Shown: positions 8,433-18,949, numbered from the stretch's first letter. The stretch is DNA of 64,000 nt from an uncultured Pseudomonadota bacterium (GCA_913058255.1 CAJXQU010000010.1:1-64000), one strand, 5' to 3'. Notes: generated by a model not told the origin, from the letters alone. Numbers and translations are program-made.

Positions 8433-9329
8433 CTAGTGAAGAGAAGCGTTTCCTTCCGTAATTTGGTTATCAAAAACACGTTCAATATCGATAGCGTCTA
8501 GTGAGTATTTTGTATTACAGAAGTCACAATTTATTTCGATGATATTTTGATCTTGGATAATCTCAATCGCTTCTTTTTTTCCTATCGAATGGATCATGTC
8601 TTCGATTTTCTGTTGCGAGCAAGTACATTGATAGCTGATCGACTGTGGATCAAATAGGCGTAAATCATTTTCATGAAATAAACGATGCAGTAGTACTTCA
8701 GCATCAAGGTTTAATAACTCTTCGGCCTGAATGGTGTCTGTCAGGATCACAGCGCGATCCCAACTGTCATCAATAACGATATCTGTCTTGTCGTAGTCTG
8801 AGTTAGGTAAGCTCTGGATCAATAGACCTGCCGCAGCTTCATGATTCGCAGCTAAATGAACTTTAGTATCAAGCTGTTCGGATTGTTCAAAATAGGTTTG
8901 CAGACATTCCGCTAAGCTCTCACCTTCAAGACTGACGATCCCTTGATAACGTTCGCTTTCTTTATCAGTGAGGATGGAAATAACGATCTGACCCTCGCCG
9001 AATAAATCTTGCAGGTTGGTTGAAATGAGGTCATCTTTATGGTCTTTATCCCATTGCGCCATACCACGGATTTCGCCTTCGGAAGTTGCCTGCATGATCA
9101 GCCTCGAGACAGGCCCGCTACCATTTATTTGCAAGATCAATGAGCCTTCAAATTTGATCGTCGCGGATAATAAGCAAACAGCCGCAGCCGCTTCGCCGAG
9201 GACTTGCCGTAGCGGAGCAGGGTAATTCGAACAGTTGAGTATGTCCTGCCATGTTTGATCAAGGTGGATCCATTCGCCGCGCACTTGTGTGTTTTCGATA
9301 AGAAAACGATGTAGAGTATCTTTTTCCAT
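8433..9329 (-). CDS. hslO: Redox-regulated chaperone Hsp33
   Basis: Cytosolic holdase activated by oxidation: its Cys4 zinc centre forms disulfides and exposes a binding surface. The start MEKDTLHRFL is chosen because the longer track ORF would run into the upstream fumarase; this gives 298 residues, close to the usual ~290. The C-terminal zinc motif is complete: C-x-C in YQCTCSQQK and C-x-x-C in CDFC about 35 residues later. The ATG is 7 nt after the fumarase stop on the same strand, without a clear Shine-Dalgarno, so expression is probably coupled. Confidence 0.93.
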   Translation of the reverse strand: MEKDTLHRFLIENTQVRGEWIHLDQTWQDILNCSNYPAPLRQVLGEAAAAVCLLSATIKFEGSLILQINGSGPVSRLIMQATSEGEIRGMAQWDKDHKDDLISTNLQDLFGEGQIVISILTDKESERYQGIVSLEGESLAECLQTYFEQSEQLDTKVHLAANHEAAAGLLIQSLPNSDYDKTDIVIDDSWDRAVILTDTIQAEELLNLDAEVLLHRLFHENDLRLFDPQSISYQCTCSQQKIEDMIHSIGKKEAIEIIQDQNIIEINCDFCNTKYSLDAIDIERVFDNQITEGNASLH

Positions 9330-9336
9330 TTTTAAA

Positions 9337-10854
9337 TTAAGCCGTTTTCTTTTCCAAAATAATTTTCTGCCACTCTTTTGGCCCCGTTTGGTGCACGGCG
9401 GTACCTTTGGTATCAACCGCAACGGTAACGGGCATATCTTTCACTTCAAATTCGTGAATCGCTTCCATGCCCAAATCAGCAAATGCAACAACACGAGACT
9501 TTTTAACCGCCTTGGAGACCAGATAAGCTGCACCACCAACAGCCATTAGATAAACAGCTTTGTGGTTTTTGATCGACTCAATAGCAAGTGGGCCACGTTC
9601 AGATTTTCCGATCATGCCCATCAGGCCTGTTTCGCCGAGCATCAGATCAGTGAATTTATCCATCCGTGTCGCTGTTGTTGGGCCAGCAGGTCCGACGACT
9701 TCATCACGTACAGGATCAACGGGGCCAACGTAGTAGATAAAGCGATCATTGAAATCTACGCCATCAGGTAAAGGTTCGCCTTTTGAGAGCATGTCTTGAA
9801 TACGTTTGTGCGCGGCGTCACGACCAGTCAACATTTTGCCTGACAGTAATAGGGTTTGGCCTGGTAGCCAGGTTTCGATTTCTTCTTGAGTGACTTCATC
9901 AAGGTTAACGCGTTTCGCACTTGGGCCTACATCCCAAGTGATCTCTGGCCAATCTTCGAGGTTCGGTGGTGTTTGCAGCGAAGGACCAGAGCCATCTAAC
10001 ACGAAGTGTGCGTGACGCGTTGCCGCGCAATTTGGGATTAAGGCAACGGGTAAATTGGCAGCGTGGGTTGGAAAGTCTCTGACTTTCACATCCAGAACTG
10101 TGGTTAAACCACCCAAGCCCTGTGCACCGATGCCGAGATCATTGACCGCATCCATGATTTCTAATCGTAGTTCTTCAACACGGTTTTGAGGGCCACGGAC
10201 ACGTAATTCTTGGATATCGATAGGATCCATTAAAGATTCTTTGGCTAGGATCATCGCTTTTTCAGCTGTGCCACCAATGCCGATGCCGAGCATCCCTGGC
10301 GGACACCAACCTGCCCCCATTGTAGGAACCGTTTTGACGATCCAATCAACAATGTTATCCGATGGGTTGAGCATGACGAATTTAGATTTAGCTTCAGAGC
10401 CACCACCTTTGGCCGCGACTTGAATGTCCAAGGTGTTCCCCGGCACGACTTCCATATTGATCACTGCCGGAGTGTTGTCGCCGGTGTTTTTACGCGCGCC
10501 AGCAGGATCCGCTAATACTGAGGCTCGTAAGATATTGTCGGGGTTCCCATAAGCGCGACGCACGCCTTCATTGACCATGTCAGTCACGCTCAAATCGCCT
10601 TCCCATTGGATATCCATACCGATTTTCATAAATACGGTGACGATGCCCGTGTCTTGACAAATAGGCCGACGACCTTCTGCACACATGCGGGAGTTGATCA
10701 GAATCTGCGCCATTGCATCTTTTGCGGCCTGCGATTCTTCTCTTTCGTAGGCAGCATGCACCGCTTGGATAAAATCGATAGGATGGTAGCTGGAAATAAA
10801 CTGGAGAGCGTCTTCAACGCTGTCGATTAGATCTTGCTGTTTGATGATGGTCAT
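9337..10854 (-). CDS. fumA: Class I (4Fe-4S) fumarate hydratase
   Basis: Reversible hydration of fumarate to malate in the TCA cycle. At 505 residues it is a single-chain class I enzyme with the alpha (N-terminal) and beta (C-terminal) parts fused. Cluster cysteines are visible in RPICQDTG (about 63), GAGWCPPGMLGIGIGG and LIPNCAATRHAHF. The beta domain holds VGPAGPTTATRMDKF, the conserved dehydratase block. Oxygen-sensitive cluster enzymes of this type are iron-dependent, so Fur or oxidative-stress control would be reasonable, but no operator was identified. Upstream of hslO. Confidence 0.94.
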   Translation of the reverse strand: MTIIKQQDLIDSVEDALQFISSYHPIDFIQAVHAAYEREESQAAKDAMAQILINSRMCAEGRRPICQDTGIVTVFMKIGMDIQWEGDLSVTDMVNEGVRRAYGNPDNILRASVLADPAGARKNTGDNTPAVINMEVVPGNTLDIQVAAKGGGSEAKSKFVMLNPSDNIVDWIVKTVPTMGAGWCPPGMLGIGIGGTAEKAMILAKESLMDPIDIQELRVRGPQNRVEELRLEIMDAVNDLGIGAQGLGGLTTVLDVKVRDFPTHAANLPVALIPNCAATRHAHFVLDGSGPSLQTPPNLEDWPEITWDVGPSAKRVNLDEVTQEEIETWLPGQTLLLSGKMLTGRDAAHKRIQDMLSKGEPLPDGVDFNDRFIYYVGPVDPVRDEVVGPAGPTTATRMDKFTDLMLGETGLMGMIGKSERGPLAIESIKNHKAVYLMAVGGAAYLVSKAVKKSRVVAFADLGMEAIHEFEVKDMPVTVAVDTKGTAVHQTGPKEWQKIILEKKTA

Positions 10855-10994
10855 GGCCTTCTCTTGAGGGGGATCACAATGACCATTATAGCTCAGGATG
10901 TTGCATGACGGAAAATCAACCCGTCTAAATGTTGTGTGTTAAGGAAGGAATGCGATTATAAATAAGGAGATAGGAACGATTATATTATATCTTA

Positions 10995-11954
10995 TTAGTT
11001 AATAAACAGGCCAAATGCACGACTACCTTCGCCAGTTTTGATGGTGTTTATCACTTCTTGTTTAACCGGATCAATAATGGAAACATCACTAGAACCCCAG
11101 TTAGATACATAGATAAACTGGCCATCTGGAGAACGGTCAATGCCTTCAGGTGTTTCACCGACTTCTATAATAGCCTTAACATGGCCAGTGGCTAAGTCGA
11201 TGACCGTGACACTATCTTCGTCTTGATTGGTGACATATAACTGCTTGCCATCAATGGTCGTAATTCCACAATAAGGCCATTCACCAACATCCAGTGTCTC
11301 GGTGACTTGTAAAGAATTTGTGTCGATAACAGTGACGTTATCACTGCGAACATTGATCGCGTAAAGGTCATGTGTCACAGGGTTTTGAGCAAGGCCGAAG
11401 GGTGCGTCACCTGTTGGTAATTCAGCAATTACTTCAAATGAATTTGTATCAATGATCGAGACGGAGTCGCTATCTCGGTTAGCCACATAGAGTTGATTTT
11501 TGGCTTCGTTAAGCATTAAACCTGCAGGAGATTTACCTACCTTTATCGTTTTGATAATGTCATTGGAAGGGATATTGATCACTGAAACAACGTGATCATA
11601 CCAATCTGCGACGTAGATTTGAGAGCCACTTTGGTTACTGGCAATTCCGACCGGACCTTTACCCACAGGGATGGAGCTAGTGACTTTGTGAGTGTTCTTA
11701 TCAATAACGCTGATATCGACACTTTCGGCATTACTAATAAAAATGCGTTCAGCACTCACGGCAACGCCGGCCGGACGATGTCCAACCTTGATCGTAGCGA
11801 TGTTTTTGTGTGTCTTGATGTCGATAACACTAACGGTGTCATCGAGTTGATTGGTGATGTATGCCTGCGGTGAGTTATTAGGTGTACAAGCTGCCAGTAG
11901 AAATATAGCCGGCATAAAAAAACCGAAGAACCTGCCTATATTATTTTGTAACAT
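10995..11954 (-). CDS. YVTN-repeat beta-propeller lipoprotein
   Basis: Secreted or periplasmic propeller protein. The N-terminus has a lipoprotein signal (FFMPAIFLLAACTPNN, lipid Cys at residue 23). Seven or so ~42-residue repeats follow, each with the pattern YV(A/T)N..D.VSVID and IKVG..P.G(I/L). The ATG at 11954 has GGGG 9 nt upstream and is preferred over the GTG at 11960. Such proteins often occur near PQQ or c-type methanol oxidation genes; the next gene upstream is MxaD-like, which fits. The specific role is unknown. Confidence 0.85.
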   Translation of the reverse strand: MLQNNIGRFFGFFMPAIFLLAACTPNNSPQAYITNQLDDTVSVIDIKTHKNIATIKVGHRPAGVAVSAERIFISNAESVDISVIDKNTHKVTSSIPVGKGPVGIASNQSGSQIYVADWYDHVVSVINIPSNDIIKTIKVGKSPAGLMLNEAKNQLYVANRDSDSVSIIDTNSFEVIAELPTGDAPFGLAQNPVTHDLYAINVRSDNVTVIDTNSLQVTETLDVGEWPYCGITTIDGKQLYVTNQDEDSVTVIDLATGHVKAIIEVGETPEGIDRSPDGQFIYVSNWGSSDVSIIDPVKQEVINTIKTGEGSRAFGLFIN

Positions 11955-12000
11955 AAGCACGTGCCCCAGTTTGAGTTTCTATTGAAAGATTATAAAGTTC

Positions 12001-12591
12001 TTAACAACCTTCGTCTTCTTCACAAATCTTCTTCAGCTTTTCTAGCCCCGATTTGAAAATACCTGTAATCGCTTCAACACCATCAGAGTCACCCAAGCCT
12101 TTTGGATATCTAGGTTTTGTTTTTTCATAGTTGAGCTGGAAAACACGGTAGAATTTACCCGTCCAAGTTACTTCAGTTCCGCCTTCAACTTCTTTCAGTT
12201 TAATGATCGAAAGGTAGTTATAAACGGGGATTGTTGGCACATCATATGTCTTACCTAAGTGAGACTCTTGACCTATTACGCTCATATCAACGATTTTATA
12301 TTTCATCATCATCTTTTCGTTGTCGAGACTTTTAAGCTCTTCAGTGATCGTTGGGCCATCCGCGGCACCGATAGAAAGAATACGTGTTTTTTCACCTTCC
12401 ATTTTTAAAGCCGCAACTGGAGGTAGCCATTTGTCGAGACCCGCAAAATCACCAACAATAGCCCAAACCTTTTCTGGACTGGCATCGATCACAATGGTTT
12501 CTATAACTTTTTGTCGTGAAGGACCGTGAGCAGAAGCCATCATCGGAATAGCCATCATTGCGGCCAAGGTAATACTTAAAATCTTTTTCAT
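12001..12591 (-). CDS. mxaD: MxaD-like periplasmic SRPBCC-fold protein
   Basis: Start MKKILSITLAAMM chosen for its signal peptide (cleavage about ASA-HG) and a GGAG 8 nt upstream. The mature part is one START/polyketide-cyclase fold: VIETIVIDASPEKVWAIVGDF, then GLDKWLPPV, and a C-terminal helix. MxaD of methylotrophs has this architecture and is thought to help electron transfer from methanol dehydrogenase to cytochrome cL. Here it is about 19 kb away from mxaRSACKL, not at its end as in the classical operon. The fold is sure; the mxaD name is likely but rests on context. The C-terminus is unusually Cys/Glu-rich (CEEDEGC). Confidence 0.7.
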   Translation of the reverse strand: MKKILSITLAAMMAIPMMASAHGPSRQKVIETIVIDASPEKVWAIVGDFAGLDKWLPPVAALKMEGEKTRILSIGAADGPTITEELKSLDNEKMMMKYKIVDMSVIGQESHLGKTYDVPTIPVYNYLSIIKLKEVEGGTEVTWTGKFYRVFQLNYEKTKPRYPKGLGDSDGVEAITGIFKSGLEKLKKICEEDEGC

Positions 12592-12781
12592 AGTAAAACT
12601 CCAATATATTCTTAAATTCCAACTCACTATTAAAGTAGAGAGTTCAGTAACCCGTCAAGAAAGGCTAACGGATGTCCTTGAATTTTGCCAGTGAATTATT
12701 CCTGTCCAATATCCAGAACAAACAGAATATGGAACAAAACAATAACTTGCATTCTGTGAATATTAACTGAATGATCGAGGT

Positions 12782-13918
12782 ATGGATTTACTGCACGCCT
12801 ATATAACAAACTTGTTGGAACTCAGCCTTGCTGGGGCACCTTGGTTGGTGCTTGGTCTGATCATCGGTGGATTGATACACGTCTTGATTCCCATGAGTTT
12901 TTTAGAGAGACACTTAGGTGATGATGGCTTTGCAGCGATCGTAAAAGCTGCCTTGCTGGGAGCACCATTACCCTTATGTTCTTGTGGTGTTATCCCTGCA
13001 GCGATGGGTTTGCGTAAAGCCGGTGCATCAAAGCCTGCGACCATTTCTTTTTTGGTTTCTACGCCTGAAACGGGTGTAGATTCAGTCTCTATCACCTACG
13101 CATTGTTAGGGCCTTTTATGGCTATCGTTCGGCCCATTGCAGCGATAACCTCGGCCATTGTTGCGGGCTTGCTGGTGGGTAAAACAAAAGAGACAACAAG
13201 CTACGATGAAACTGAAGATCTCTTTACTGAAGTAACTTCAAGTTGTTGCCCGTCAACACCTGTAGCTCAAGAGTCTGTTCTAGAAACTGATCTCAGTTGC
13301 TGCCCTTCAAAACCTGACGTTGTAAAAGAATCTGACGCTAACGGTTGTTCAACAGACAATTCAGAAACGGTCGGAATATTTGGATTCGCACAAAAAGCAA
13401 TCGAAGGTATTCGATATTCTTTTACTGAACTTTTTGCCATGTTGTTGTTTTGGTTGTGTGTAGGGATGCTTTTTGCTGCGGCCGTAAAAACTTTCGTTCC
13501 AACCTCATTTCTCGTTGAGTGGGGTAGTGGCTTGCCAGCCATGTTGGTGATGGTTGTGATCGGCATTCCTATGTATGTTTGCGCAACGGCATCAACACCG
13601 ATTGCTGCTGGGTTTATGCTAGCCGGTGTTTCTCCAGGCACCGCTTTGGTGTTTTTGATGGCGGGTCCAGCAACCAATATTTCGACATTGGGTATTATCG
13701 GCAAAGAATTAGGGAAAAAATCACTAATCGCGTATCTAGCAGGAGTTGCGATTGTTGCTATACTTGCCGGGTTGATCACAGATTATCTGGTTAGCAAGCT
13801 AGACATCGATATTCAAGGCCAATTACAAGCAGGAACAGAAATGGTGCCATTATGGTTGGCTATCACTAGCTTGATCATTTTATGTTCTGCGGCGGCTTGG
13901 TCTTTTAAAAAGCACTAG
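12782..13918 (+). CDS. SO_0444-type metal efflux permease
   Basis: Integral membrane permease (PF03773-like), 378 residues and about eight hydrophobic segments in two related halves. Half one has PLPLCSCGVIPAAMGLRKAGASKP, with the conserved C-S-C pair; half two has GIPMYVCATASTPIAAGFM. The halves are joined by a soluble linker with two CC pairs and a further Cys (SSCCPSTP.., LSCCPSKP.., NGCSTD). That linker is typical of SO_0444-family Cu/Zn exporters and suggests metal binding. It is divergent from the mxaD-like gene. Confidence 0.82.
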   Translation: MDLLHAYITNLLELSLAGAPWLVLGLIIGGLIHVLIPMSFLERHLGDDGFAAIVKAALLGAPLPLCSCGVIPAAMGLRKAGASKPATISFLVSTPETGVDSVSITYALLGPFMAIVRPIAAITSAIVAGLLVGKTKETTSYDETEDLFTEVTSSCCPSTPVAQESVLETDLSCCPSKPDVVKESDANGCSTDNSETVGIFGFAQKAIEGIRYSFTELFAMLLFWLCVGMLFAAAVKTFVPTSFLVEWGSGLPAMLVMVVIGIPMYVCATASTPIAAGFMLAGVSPGTALVFLMAGPATNISTLGIIGKELGKKSLIAYLAGVAIVAILAGLITDYLVSKLDIDIQGQLQAGTEMVPLWLAITSLIILCSAAAWSFKKH

Positions 13919-14035
13919 TGTTATTTAATAATTCGGGATTATTAATTAGGAATAACTAGTTTGGGATTCGTTCGGGGGCTTCTTCCAACGAATAAAATTT
14001 ATATTCATTCAAAGCTCAAAGCATATATACAGCTA

Positions 14036-14926
14036 ATGACAAATCTACTTTCCCCCCTTTCTTCTGCGAACACTGTCCGACAATTGGTCGAGTCAGCCAC
14101 TGAGCTTTTTGAGCAGGCCGACTTGTTTTATGGGCACGGTACTGACAATGCTCAAGACGAGGCGGTATATTTGGTTTTTAGTATTTTAGAAGTGCCTTTT
14201 GATGCGCCCGAATCGGCCATTGACGATCCCCTTTCTGATCAGCGGTGCGAACAAGCAAAAGCGATTATTCAGCAACGAATAGAAACCAGACAACCTGCAG
14301 CTTATCTTTTGGGTGAAGCTTGGTTTTGTGGCTTGCCGTTTTATGTAAACGAAAATGTTTTAGTTCCACGCTCGCCTTTTGCTGAATTAATTTATGACTA
14401 TTTTGAACCGTGGATGACGAAAGAGCCGAAAAATATTTTAGATATTGGAACGGGTAGCGGCTGTATTGCGATCGCGTGCGCGTTGCAATTTCCGGATGCA
14501 AAAGTTGATGCGATTGATCTGTCCGATGAAGCTTTGGAAGTTGCGGCTAAAAATGTTGATCGACATGATTTGACGGACAGAATGCGTTTGGTCAAATCGG
14601 ATGTGTTCGCTTCGTTGGAACCGAAAAAATATGATTTAATCGTTAGTAATCCACCTTACGTTAGCGCTGAAGATGTGGCGGCTTTACCCGCTGAATATCA
14701 TCATGAACCAGTGATGGGATTAGAAGGCGGTGGTGATGGTTTAGATATTGTCCGACGTATATTAACGGGGGCAAAAGAACGTTTAACGGATGATGGTGTA
14801 TTGATTGTTGAAGTCGGTTTGATGCAAGAGGCGATGGATGCCAGCTTTCCCAATTTATCCATGACCTGGTTAGATTTTGTTCAGGGTGGTGAAGGTGTGT
14901 TTTTGATCCATGCAAAAGACTTGTAA
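14036..14926 (+). CDS. prmB: 50S ribosomal protein L3 glutamine methyltransferase PrmB
   Basis: SAM-dependent N5-glutamine methyltransferase acting on ribosomal protein L3. The 296 residues from MTNLLSPLSS, near the usual ~300; the track ORF start 75 nt earlier is a TTG without family support. SAM motif I ILDIGTGSGCIAIA is at about 140 and the catalytic NPPY in IVSNPPYVSAEDVAALP is at about 205, with the VSAEDVAALPAEYHHEP block that separates PrmB from PrmC. It is immediately upstream of aroC, a common gammaproteobacterial order. Confidence 0.9.
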   Translation: MTNLLSPLSSANTVRQLVESATELFEQADLFYGHGTDNAQDEAVYLVFSILEVPFDAPESAIDDPLSDQRCEQAKAIIQQRIETRQPAAYLLGEAWFCGLPFYVNENVLVPRSPFAELIYDYFEPWMTKEPKNILDIGTGSGCIAIACALQFPDAKVDAIDLSDEALEVAAKNVDRHDLTDRMRLVKSDVFASLEPKKYDLIVSNPPYVSAEDVAALPAEYHHEPVMGLEGGGDGLDIVRRILTGAKERLTDDGVLIVEVGLMQEAMDASFPNLSMTWLDFVQGGEGVFLIHAKDL

Positions 14927-15149
14927 AAAGCTATTCTAAGATTAAAGAAATCCCCCAGTCCTTATTTTTAGATCGGTGTATAGACTGCTTGAATATCCTT
15001 TTCCTTTAGGATCAGACTCCATAAAATAATGCCGAGAATGAGAAAAAGTGGTTTTAAATATTTGATGGATAAGAAGCTGGAGAATCTTAGCTACGATATA
15101 GGATAGAATATAAAGATTACGTCTATCGAGCGAATGGTAAAATAGAATC

Positions 15150-16253
15150 ATGTCAGGAAATACTTTCGGAAAATTATTTACAGTCACCACATTTGGTGAA
15201 AGCCACGGTCTTGCCTTGGGTGCGATTGTCGATGGCTGTCCACCGGGACTAGAAATTAGTGAGGAGGACTTGCAACGTGATCTCGATCTACGTAAGCCGG
15301 GTACCTCTAAGCACACCACTCAACGAAAAGAGCCTGATCAGGTCAAGATTCTATCCGGTGTATTTGAAGGTAAAACCACCGGAACGCCTATTGGTTTGAT
15401 CATCGAGAATGTTGATCAGAAATCAAAAGATTATTCGAATATTAAAGATACTTTCCGCCCCGCACATGCCGACTACACTTACGAACAAAAATATGGTGTT
15501 CGGGATTATCGTGGCGGTGGTCGTTCGTCTGCACGCGAAACAGCCATGCGGGTTGCGGCCGGCGGTATTGCGAAAAAGTATCTATTGGAAAAGTACGGCA
15601 TAACTATCAAGGGCTATCTCGCTCAACTAGGCCCAATTAAACTAGAATTAAAAGACTGGGACGCTGTTTATAAGAATGCGTTTTTCAGCCCTGATCCTGA
15701 ACGTGTACCAGAGCTAGAAGATTATATGAAGGCGCTACGGAAAGAAGGAGAATCTGTTGGTGCACGGATCAATGTCGTCGCCAAGGGTTTGCCGCCAGGT
15801 TTAGGCGAACCGATATTTGATCGGCTTGATGCTGATCTGGCCAAAGCAATGATGAGCATTAATGCGGTTAAAGGTGTCGAGATTGGAGCGGGTTTTGACT
15901 CTGTCGAGCAAAAAGGGACATTTCATCGTGATGAGATCACACCTGAAGGCTTTCTTAGTAATCATGCTGGTGGTGTGCTTGGAGGCATTTCATCCGGACA
16001 GGATGTGCTGGTCAGTATGGCGCTGAAACCGACATCGAGCTTGCACTTACCTGGGCGTTCAGTAAACAAGCAAGGTGAGTCGATTGAGGTGATCACCAAA
16101 GGTCGTCACGATCCTTGTGTAGGCATTCGGGCAACGCCAATAGCTGAAGCCATGATGGCGTTAACCGTGATGGATCATCTTATGCGTCATCGTGCTCAAA
16201 ATATGGATGTGCAGTCAGAAACACCGATCATTCCAGCTCAATCAGGAGAATGA
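15150..16253 (+). CDS. aroC: Chorismate synthase
   Basis: FMN-dependent last step of the shikimate pathway, EPSP to chorismate. The 367 residues match the family length. Signatures: [21 protein letters not shown] near the N-terminus, [18 protein letters not shown] at about 125, and [18 protein letters not shown] near the end. The stop overlaps the start of the next gene by four bases (ATGA), so the MFS carrier is co-translated. Confidence 0.97.
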   Translation: MSGNTFGKLFTVTTFGESHGLALGAIVDGCPPGLEISEEDLQRDLDLRKPGTSKHTTQRKEPDQVKILSGVFEGKTTGTPIGLIIENVDQKSKDYSNIKDTFRPAHADYTYEQKYGVRDYRGGGRSSARETAMRVAAGGIAKKYLLEKYGITIKGYLAQLGPIKLELKDWDAVYKNAFFSPDPERVPELEDYMKALRKEGESVGARINVVAKGLPPGLGEPIFDRLDADLAKAMMSINAVKGVEIGAGFDSVEQKGTFHRDEITPEGFLSNHAGGVLGGISSGQDVLVSMALKPTSSLHLPGRSVNKQGESIEVITKGRHDPCVGIRATPIAEAMMALTVMDHLMRHRAQNMDVQSETPIIPAQSGE

Positions 16254-17392
16254 CCAAAGGACTGTACTGGCGTCTGTCTGGTTTTTATTTATTTTATTAC
16301 GCGACGGTCGGTATATTTTTACCTTACTGGGGACTCTATCTTGAGTCCCTAGCATTTACACCTTCTGATATTGGCGAGCTGCTGGCGCTGCTCGTTGTCG
16401 GAAAAATTATCGCACCTTATCTTTGGGGCTGGATCGCCGATCATAAAGGTAATCGTATGGGCGCGATCCGTCTTGCGGGTTTGTTGTCAGTTCTCGTTTT
16501 TACGGGTGCATTATTCGCCACATCTTATTTTACATTAGCCATCGTCATGCTGGTTTTCGGATTTTTTTGGAGCGCATCTTTACCCCAGTTTGAAGCCGTG
16601 ACCTTGAACCACCTTGAAGGACGAGTGCATGATTACACTCGAGTCAGGTTATGGGGATCGATTGGATTTATTATCACCGTTATCGTACTGGGTGAAGTTT
16701 TAGAACGATACGGTGTGCAGTATCTGCCTTGGATTGCCTTCGTGATGATTGTTGGGATCTGGTTGACAAGTCTTATTGCACCGAATGATGTCTCGGATGA
16801 GGATTCATTCGGTCATGAACCGATTGTTAATGTGCTCAAAAGCCCAACAGTCATTGCCATGCTGCTCGCTTTCTTTTTAATGCAAGTTAGCCACGGTGCT
16901 TATTACTCTTTTTATACACTTTATTTAGAAAAATACGAGTATTCACGGAGCGTAATCGGGCAGCTCTGGGCCTTAGGTGTGATAGCCGAAGTCGGTTTAT
17001 TTCTAGTCATGCTGACTATGCTGAAGTATTTCAGCTTAAAGATGCTTTTGTTGACGAGTCTAAACTGTGCCGCTATTCGTTGGTTTTTGATCGCGTACTT
17101 TCCAGAATACCTATCGATCATTATCTTTGCTCAGCTACTACATGCTGCGACTTTTGGGATCCATCATGCTGTAGCGATTCAGCTAATCCATCGATTTTTT
17201 CAAGGCAGACACCAAGGCCGAGGCCAAGCCTTGTATAGCAGTTTGAGTTTTGGAGCTGGTGGTGCACTTGGTGCATTGTTGAGTGGTTATATCTGGGAAG
17301 GGATTGGCCCTGCGGAGGTATTTTTATTTGCTGCAGCGACAAGTTTGTTAGGTTCATTTATCGTCTACAAATGGATGCAAAACGATGTTTGA
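16250..17392 (+). CDS. MFS transporter, phenylpropionate-permease (MFS_1-like) type
   Basis: Twelve-segment major facilitator of 380 residues. The N-terminus, [26 protein letters not shown], and the first cytoplasmic loop, [15 protein letters not shown], match the PPP/HcaT-like subfamily that follows aroC in many gammaproteobacteria. Substrate unknown. It overlaps the aroC stop by 4 nt. Confidence 0.85.
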   Translation: MTKGLYWRLSGFYLFYYATVGIFLPYWGLYLESLAFTPSDIGELLALLVVGKIIAPYLWGWIADHKGNRMGAIRLAGLLSVLVFTGALFATSYFTLAIVMLVFGFFWSASLPQFEAVTLNHLEGRVHDYTRVRLWGSIGFIITVIVLGEVLERYGVQYLPWIAFVMIVGIWLTSLIAPNDVSDEDSFGHEPIVNVLKSPTVIAMLLAFFLMQVSHGAYYSFYTLYLEKYEYSRSVIGQLWALGVIAEVGLFLVMLTMLKYFSLKMLLLTSLNCAAIRWFLIAYFPEYLSIIIFAQLLHAATFGIHHAVAIQLIHRFFQGRHQGRGQALYSSLSFGAGGALGALLSGYIWEGIGPAEVFLFAAATSLLGSFIVYKWMQNDV

Positions 17393-17485
17393 ATAGCAAG
17401 GTTCGCAAAGCCTGAAAATTGTCAATAGGATTGTGATAGGATAGAATTGTTTTTCAAATACAATAACCTAGCGGAGGAGTAGCAC

Positions 17486-17803
17486 ATGAGTGATTACGGT
17501 GACAATATAGCAAAATATACTGATAGTGTTGATGAAGATGTCGTAGCAAAAATTGTTAAACATTTAGGTATTGCACTACGAAGCAAAGATGCTTCACTAG
17601 TATCTTCGTCGGACCAAACCGAACTTGATCGTGTTCGTGAAAGCTGGTTGAAGAAGAAACTACAAAGAACAGAAAGCGACGCAGAGTTAAATGCAGCTAT
17701 CGATGTCGTGACTGAAAAATTAGGTCGTAGTAACCCAAACAAATGCCGAGTTGCTTTCTATTATCTACTCGCTGAAAATTTTGGTGTTTTAGGTGAGCTT
17801 TAA
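17486..17803 (+). CDS. DUF2853 family protein
   Basis: A 105-residue soluble, mostly helical protein beginning MSDYGDNIAKYTDSVDEDVV, with the conserved WLKKKL and CRVAFYYLLAENFG segments of DUF2853. Function unknown. It has a strong AGGAG 8 nt before the ATG and its own terminator, so it is probably an independent, well-expressed gene. Confidence 0.85.
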   Translation: MSDYGDNIAKYTDSVDEDVVAKIVKHLGIALRSKDASLVSSSDQTELDRVRESWLKKKLQRTESDAELNAAIDVVTEKLGRSNPNKCRVAFYYLLAENFGVLGEL

Positions 17804-17844
17804 TAGCCGATGAGTTACAAAGCAAGCAAAGCAGTAAAATGAGA

Positions 17845-17871
17845 AGCCCGTTTATAACGGGCTTTTTTTTT
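17845..17871 (+). terminator. Rho-independent terminator
   Basis: The 8-bp stem AGCCCGTT / AACGGGCT with a 3-nt loop, followed by eight or nine T, after the DUF2853 gene. Confidence 0.93.
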
Positions 17872-17896
17872 ATCTAAGGCATGCGATAATCTGCAA

Positions 17897-18949
17897 ATGC
17901 CTAATAAAATAATAGCCGCCGTTAAGCAAGCTAAAGAATTGAAGAAGCCACTAAGAATCGTTGGAGGCAACTCTAAGCATTTTTATGGCCGGAGAATCGA
18001 AGGCCAAATATTAAATGTGGCAGACTATAAAGGTATTGTCAGTTATGAACCTACAGAGCTCGTCATCACCGCTCGTTGTGGGACACCGTTAACAGAAATT
18101 GAGGCTGTCCTTGCTGAACAAAACCAGATCTTATCCTTTGAGCCTCCCCATTTTGCTGATACCGCAACCTTAGGAGGCATGATAGCTTGTGGCCTATCTG
18201 GGCCAGCAAGAGCCTATACCGGCAGTGTGAGAGATTTTGTGCTGGGAGTGCGTATGATTAATGGACATGCTGAAGATCTGACTTTCGGCGGGCAAGTGAT
18301 GAAAAATGTAGCTGGTTTTGATGTCTCGCGATTAACGACGGGTTCGTTGGGAACATTAGGTGCCATTCTCGAAGCTTCGCTGAAATTAGCACCAAAACCA
18401 GAAACTGAATTTACCATTCAGTTAGAGCGAGATCAGCAACAGGCGATTTCATTAATGAATAAATTAGCGGGACAGGCCACTCCTTTATCAGCAGCTTGTT
18501 ACGAACAAGGCAAGCTAAACTTACGTTTATCAGGTTTTGCGGGTGCTATAGAATCTGCCCATAAAAGTATCGGTGGGGAGTTATTAGAAAATGATCTCGA
18601 CTACTGGCGATCCATTAAAGAGCAGCAACATTCGTTCTTTTCAGAAACAAGCTCGGCGTTATGGAGAATAGCCGTTCCACCAGCAACAGAACATATCGAT
18701 TTGAATGGGGAATATATGTTTGATTGGGGTGGAGCACAACGATGGTATCGAACCGATCTTTCGGCCGAAAAAATTCGACAAGTTGTACATGCGAATAAAG
18801 GGCATGCGACCTTATTCCGAAATGAAAAAAATGCTACTGAAATATTCTCTCCCTTGTCCACAGAGGTAAAAAAGATACATCAGCGTTTAAAAAAATCTTT
18901 TGACCCAGAAGGTATTTTTAATATAGGTAAGATGTATCAGGATTTATAA
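17897..18949 (+). CDS. glcE: Glycolate oxidase FAD-binding subunit GlcE
   Basis: Second FAD-binding subunit of the membrane-associated glycolate dehydrogenase (GlcDEF), glycolate to glyoxylate. The 350 residues equal the usual GlcE length. FAD_binding_4 features: PLRIVGGNSKHFYGR near the N-terminus, ADTATLGGMIACGLSGPARAYTGSVRDFVLGVRMING, and AGFDVSRLTTGSLGTLGAI. The stop overlaps the glcF ATG by one base (TAATG). No glcD is next to it in this window. Confidence 0.92.
   Translation: MPNKIIAAVKQAKELKKPLRIVGGNSKHFYGRRIEGQILNVADYKGIVSYEPTELVITARCGTPLTEIEAVLAEQNQILSFEPPHFADTATLGGMIACGLSGPARAYTGSVRDFVLGVRMINGHAEDLTFGGQVMKNVAGFDVSRLTTGSLGTLGAILEASLKLAPKPETEFTIQLERDQQQAISLMNKLAGQATPLSAACYEQGKLNLRLSGFAGAIESAHKSIGGELLENDLDYWRSIKEQQHSFFSETSSALWRIAVPPATEHIDLNGEYMFDWGGAQRWYRTDLSAEKIRQVVHANKGHATLFRNEKNATEIFSPLSTEVKKIHQRLKKSFDPEGIFNIGKMYQDL

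Noticed and set aside
14942-15319. 125 aa minus-strand ORF between prmB and aroC
   Set aside because: Half of it is the antisense of aroC; composition and context suggest a shadow.
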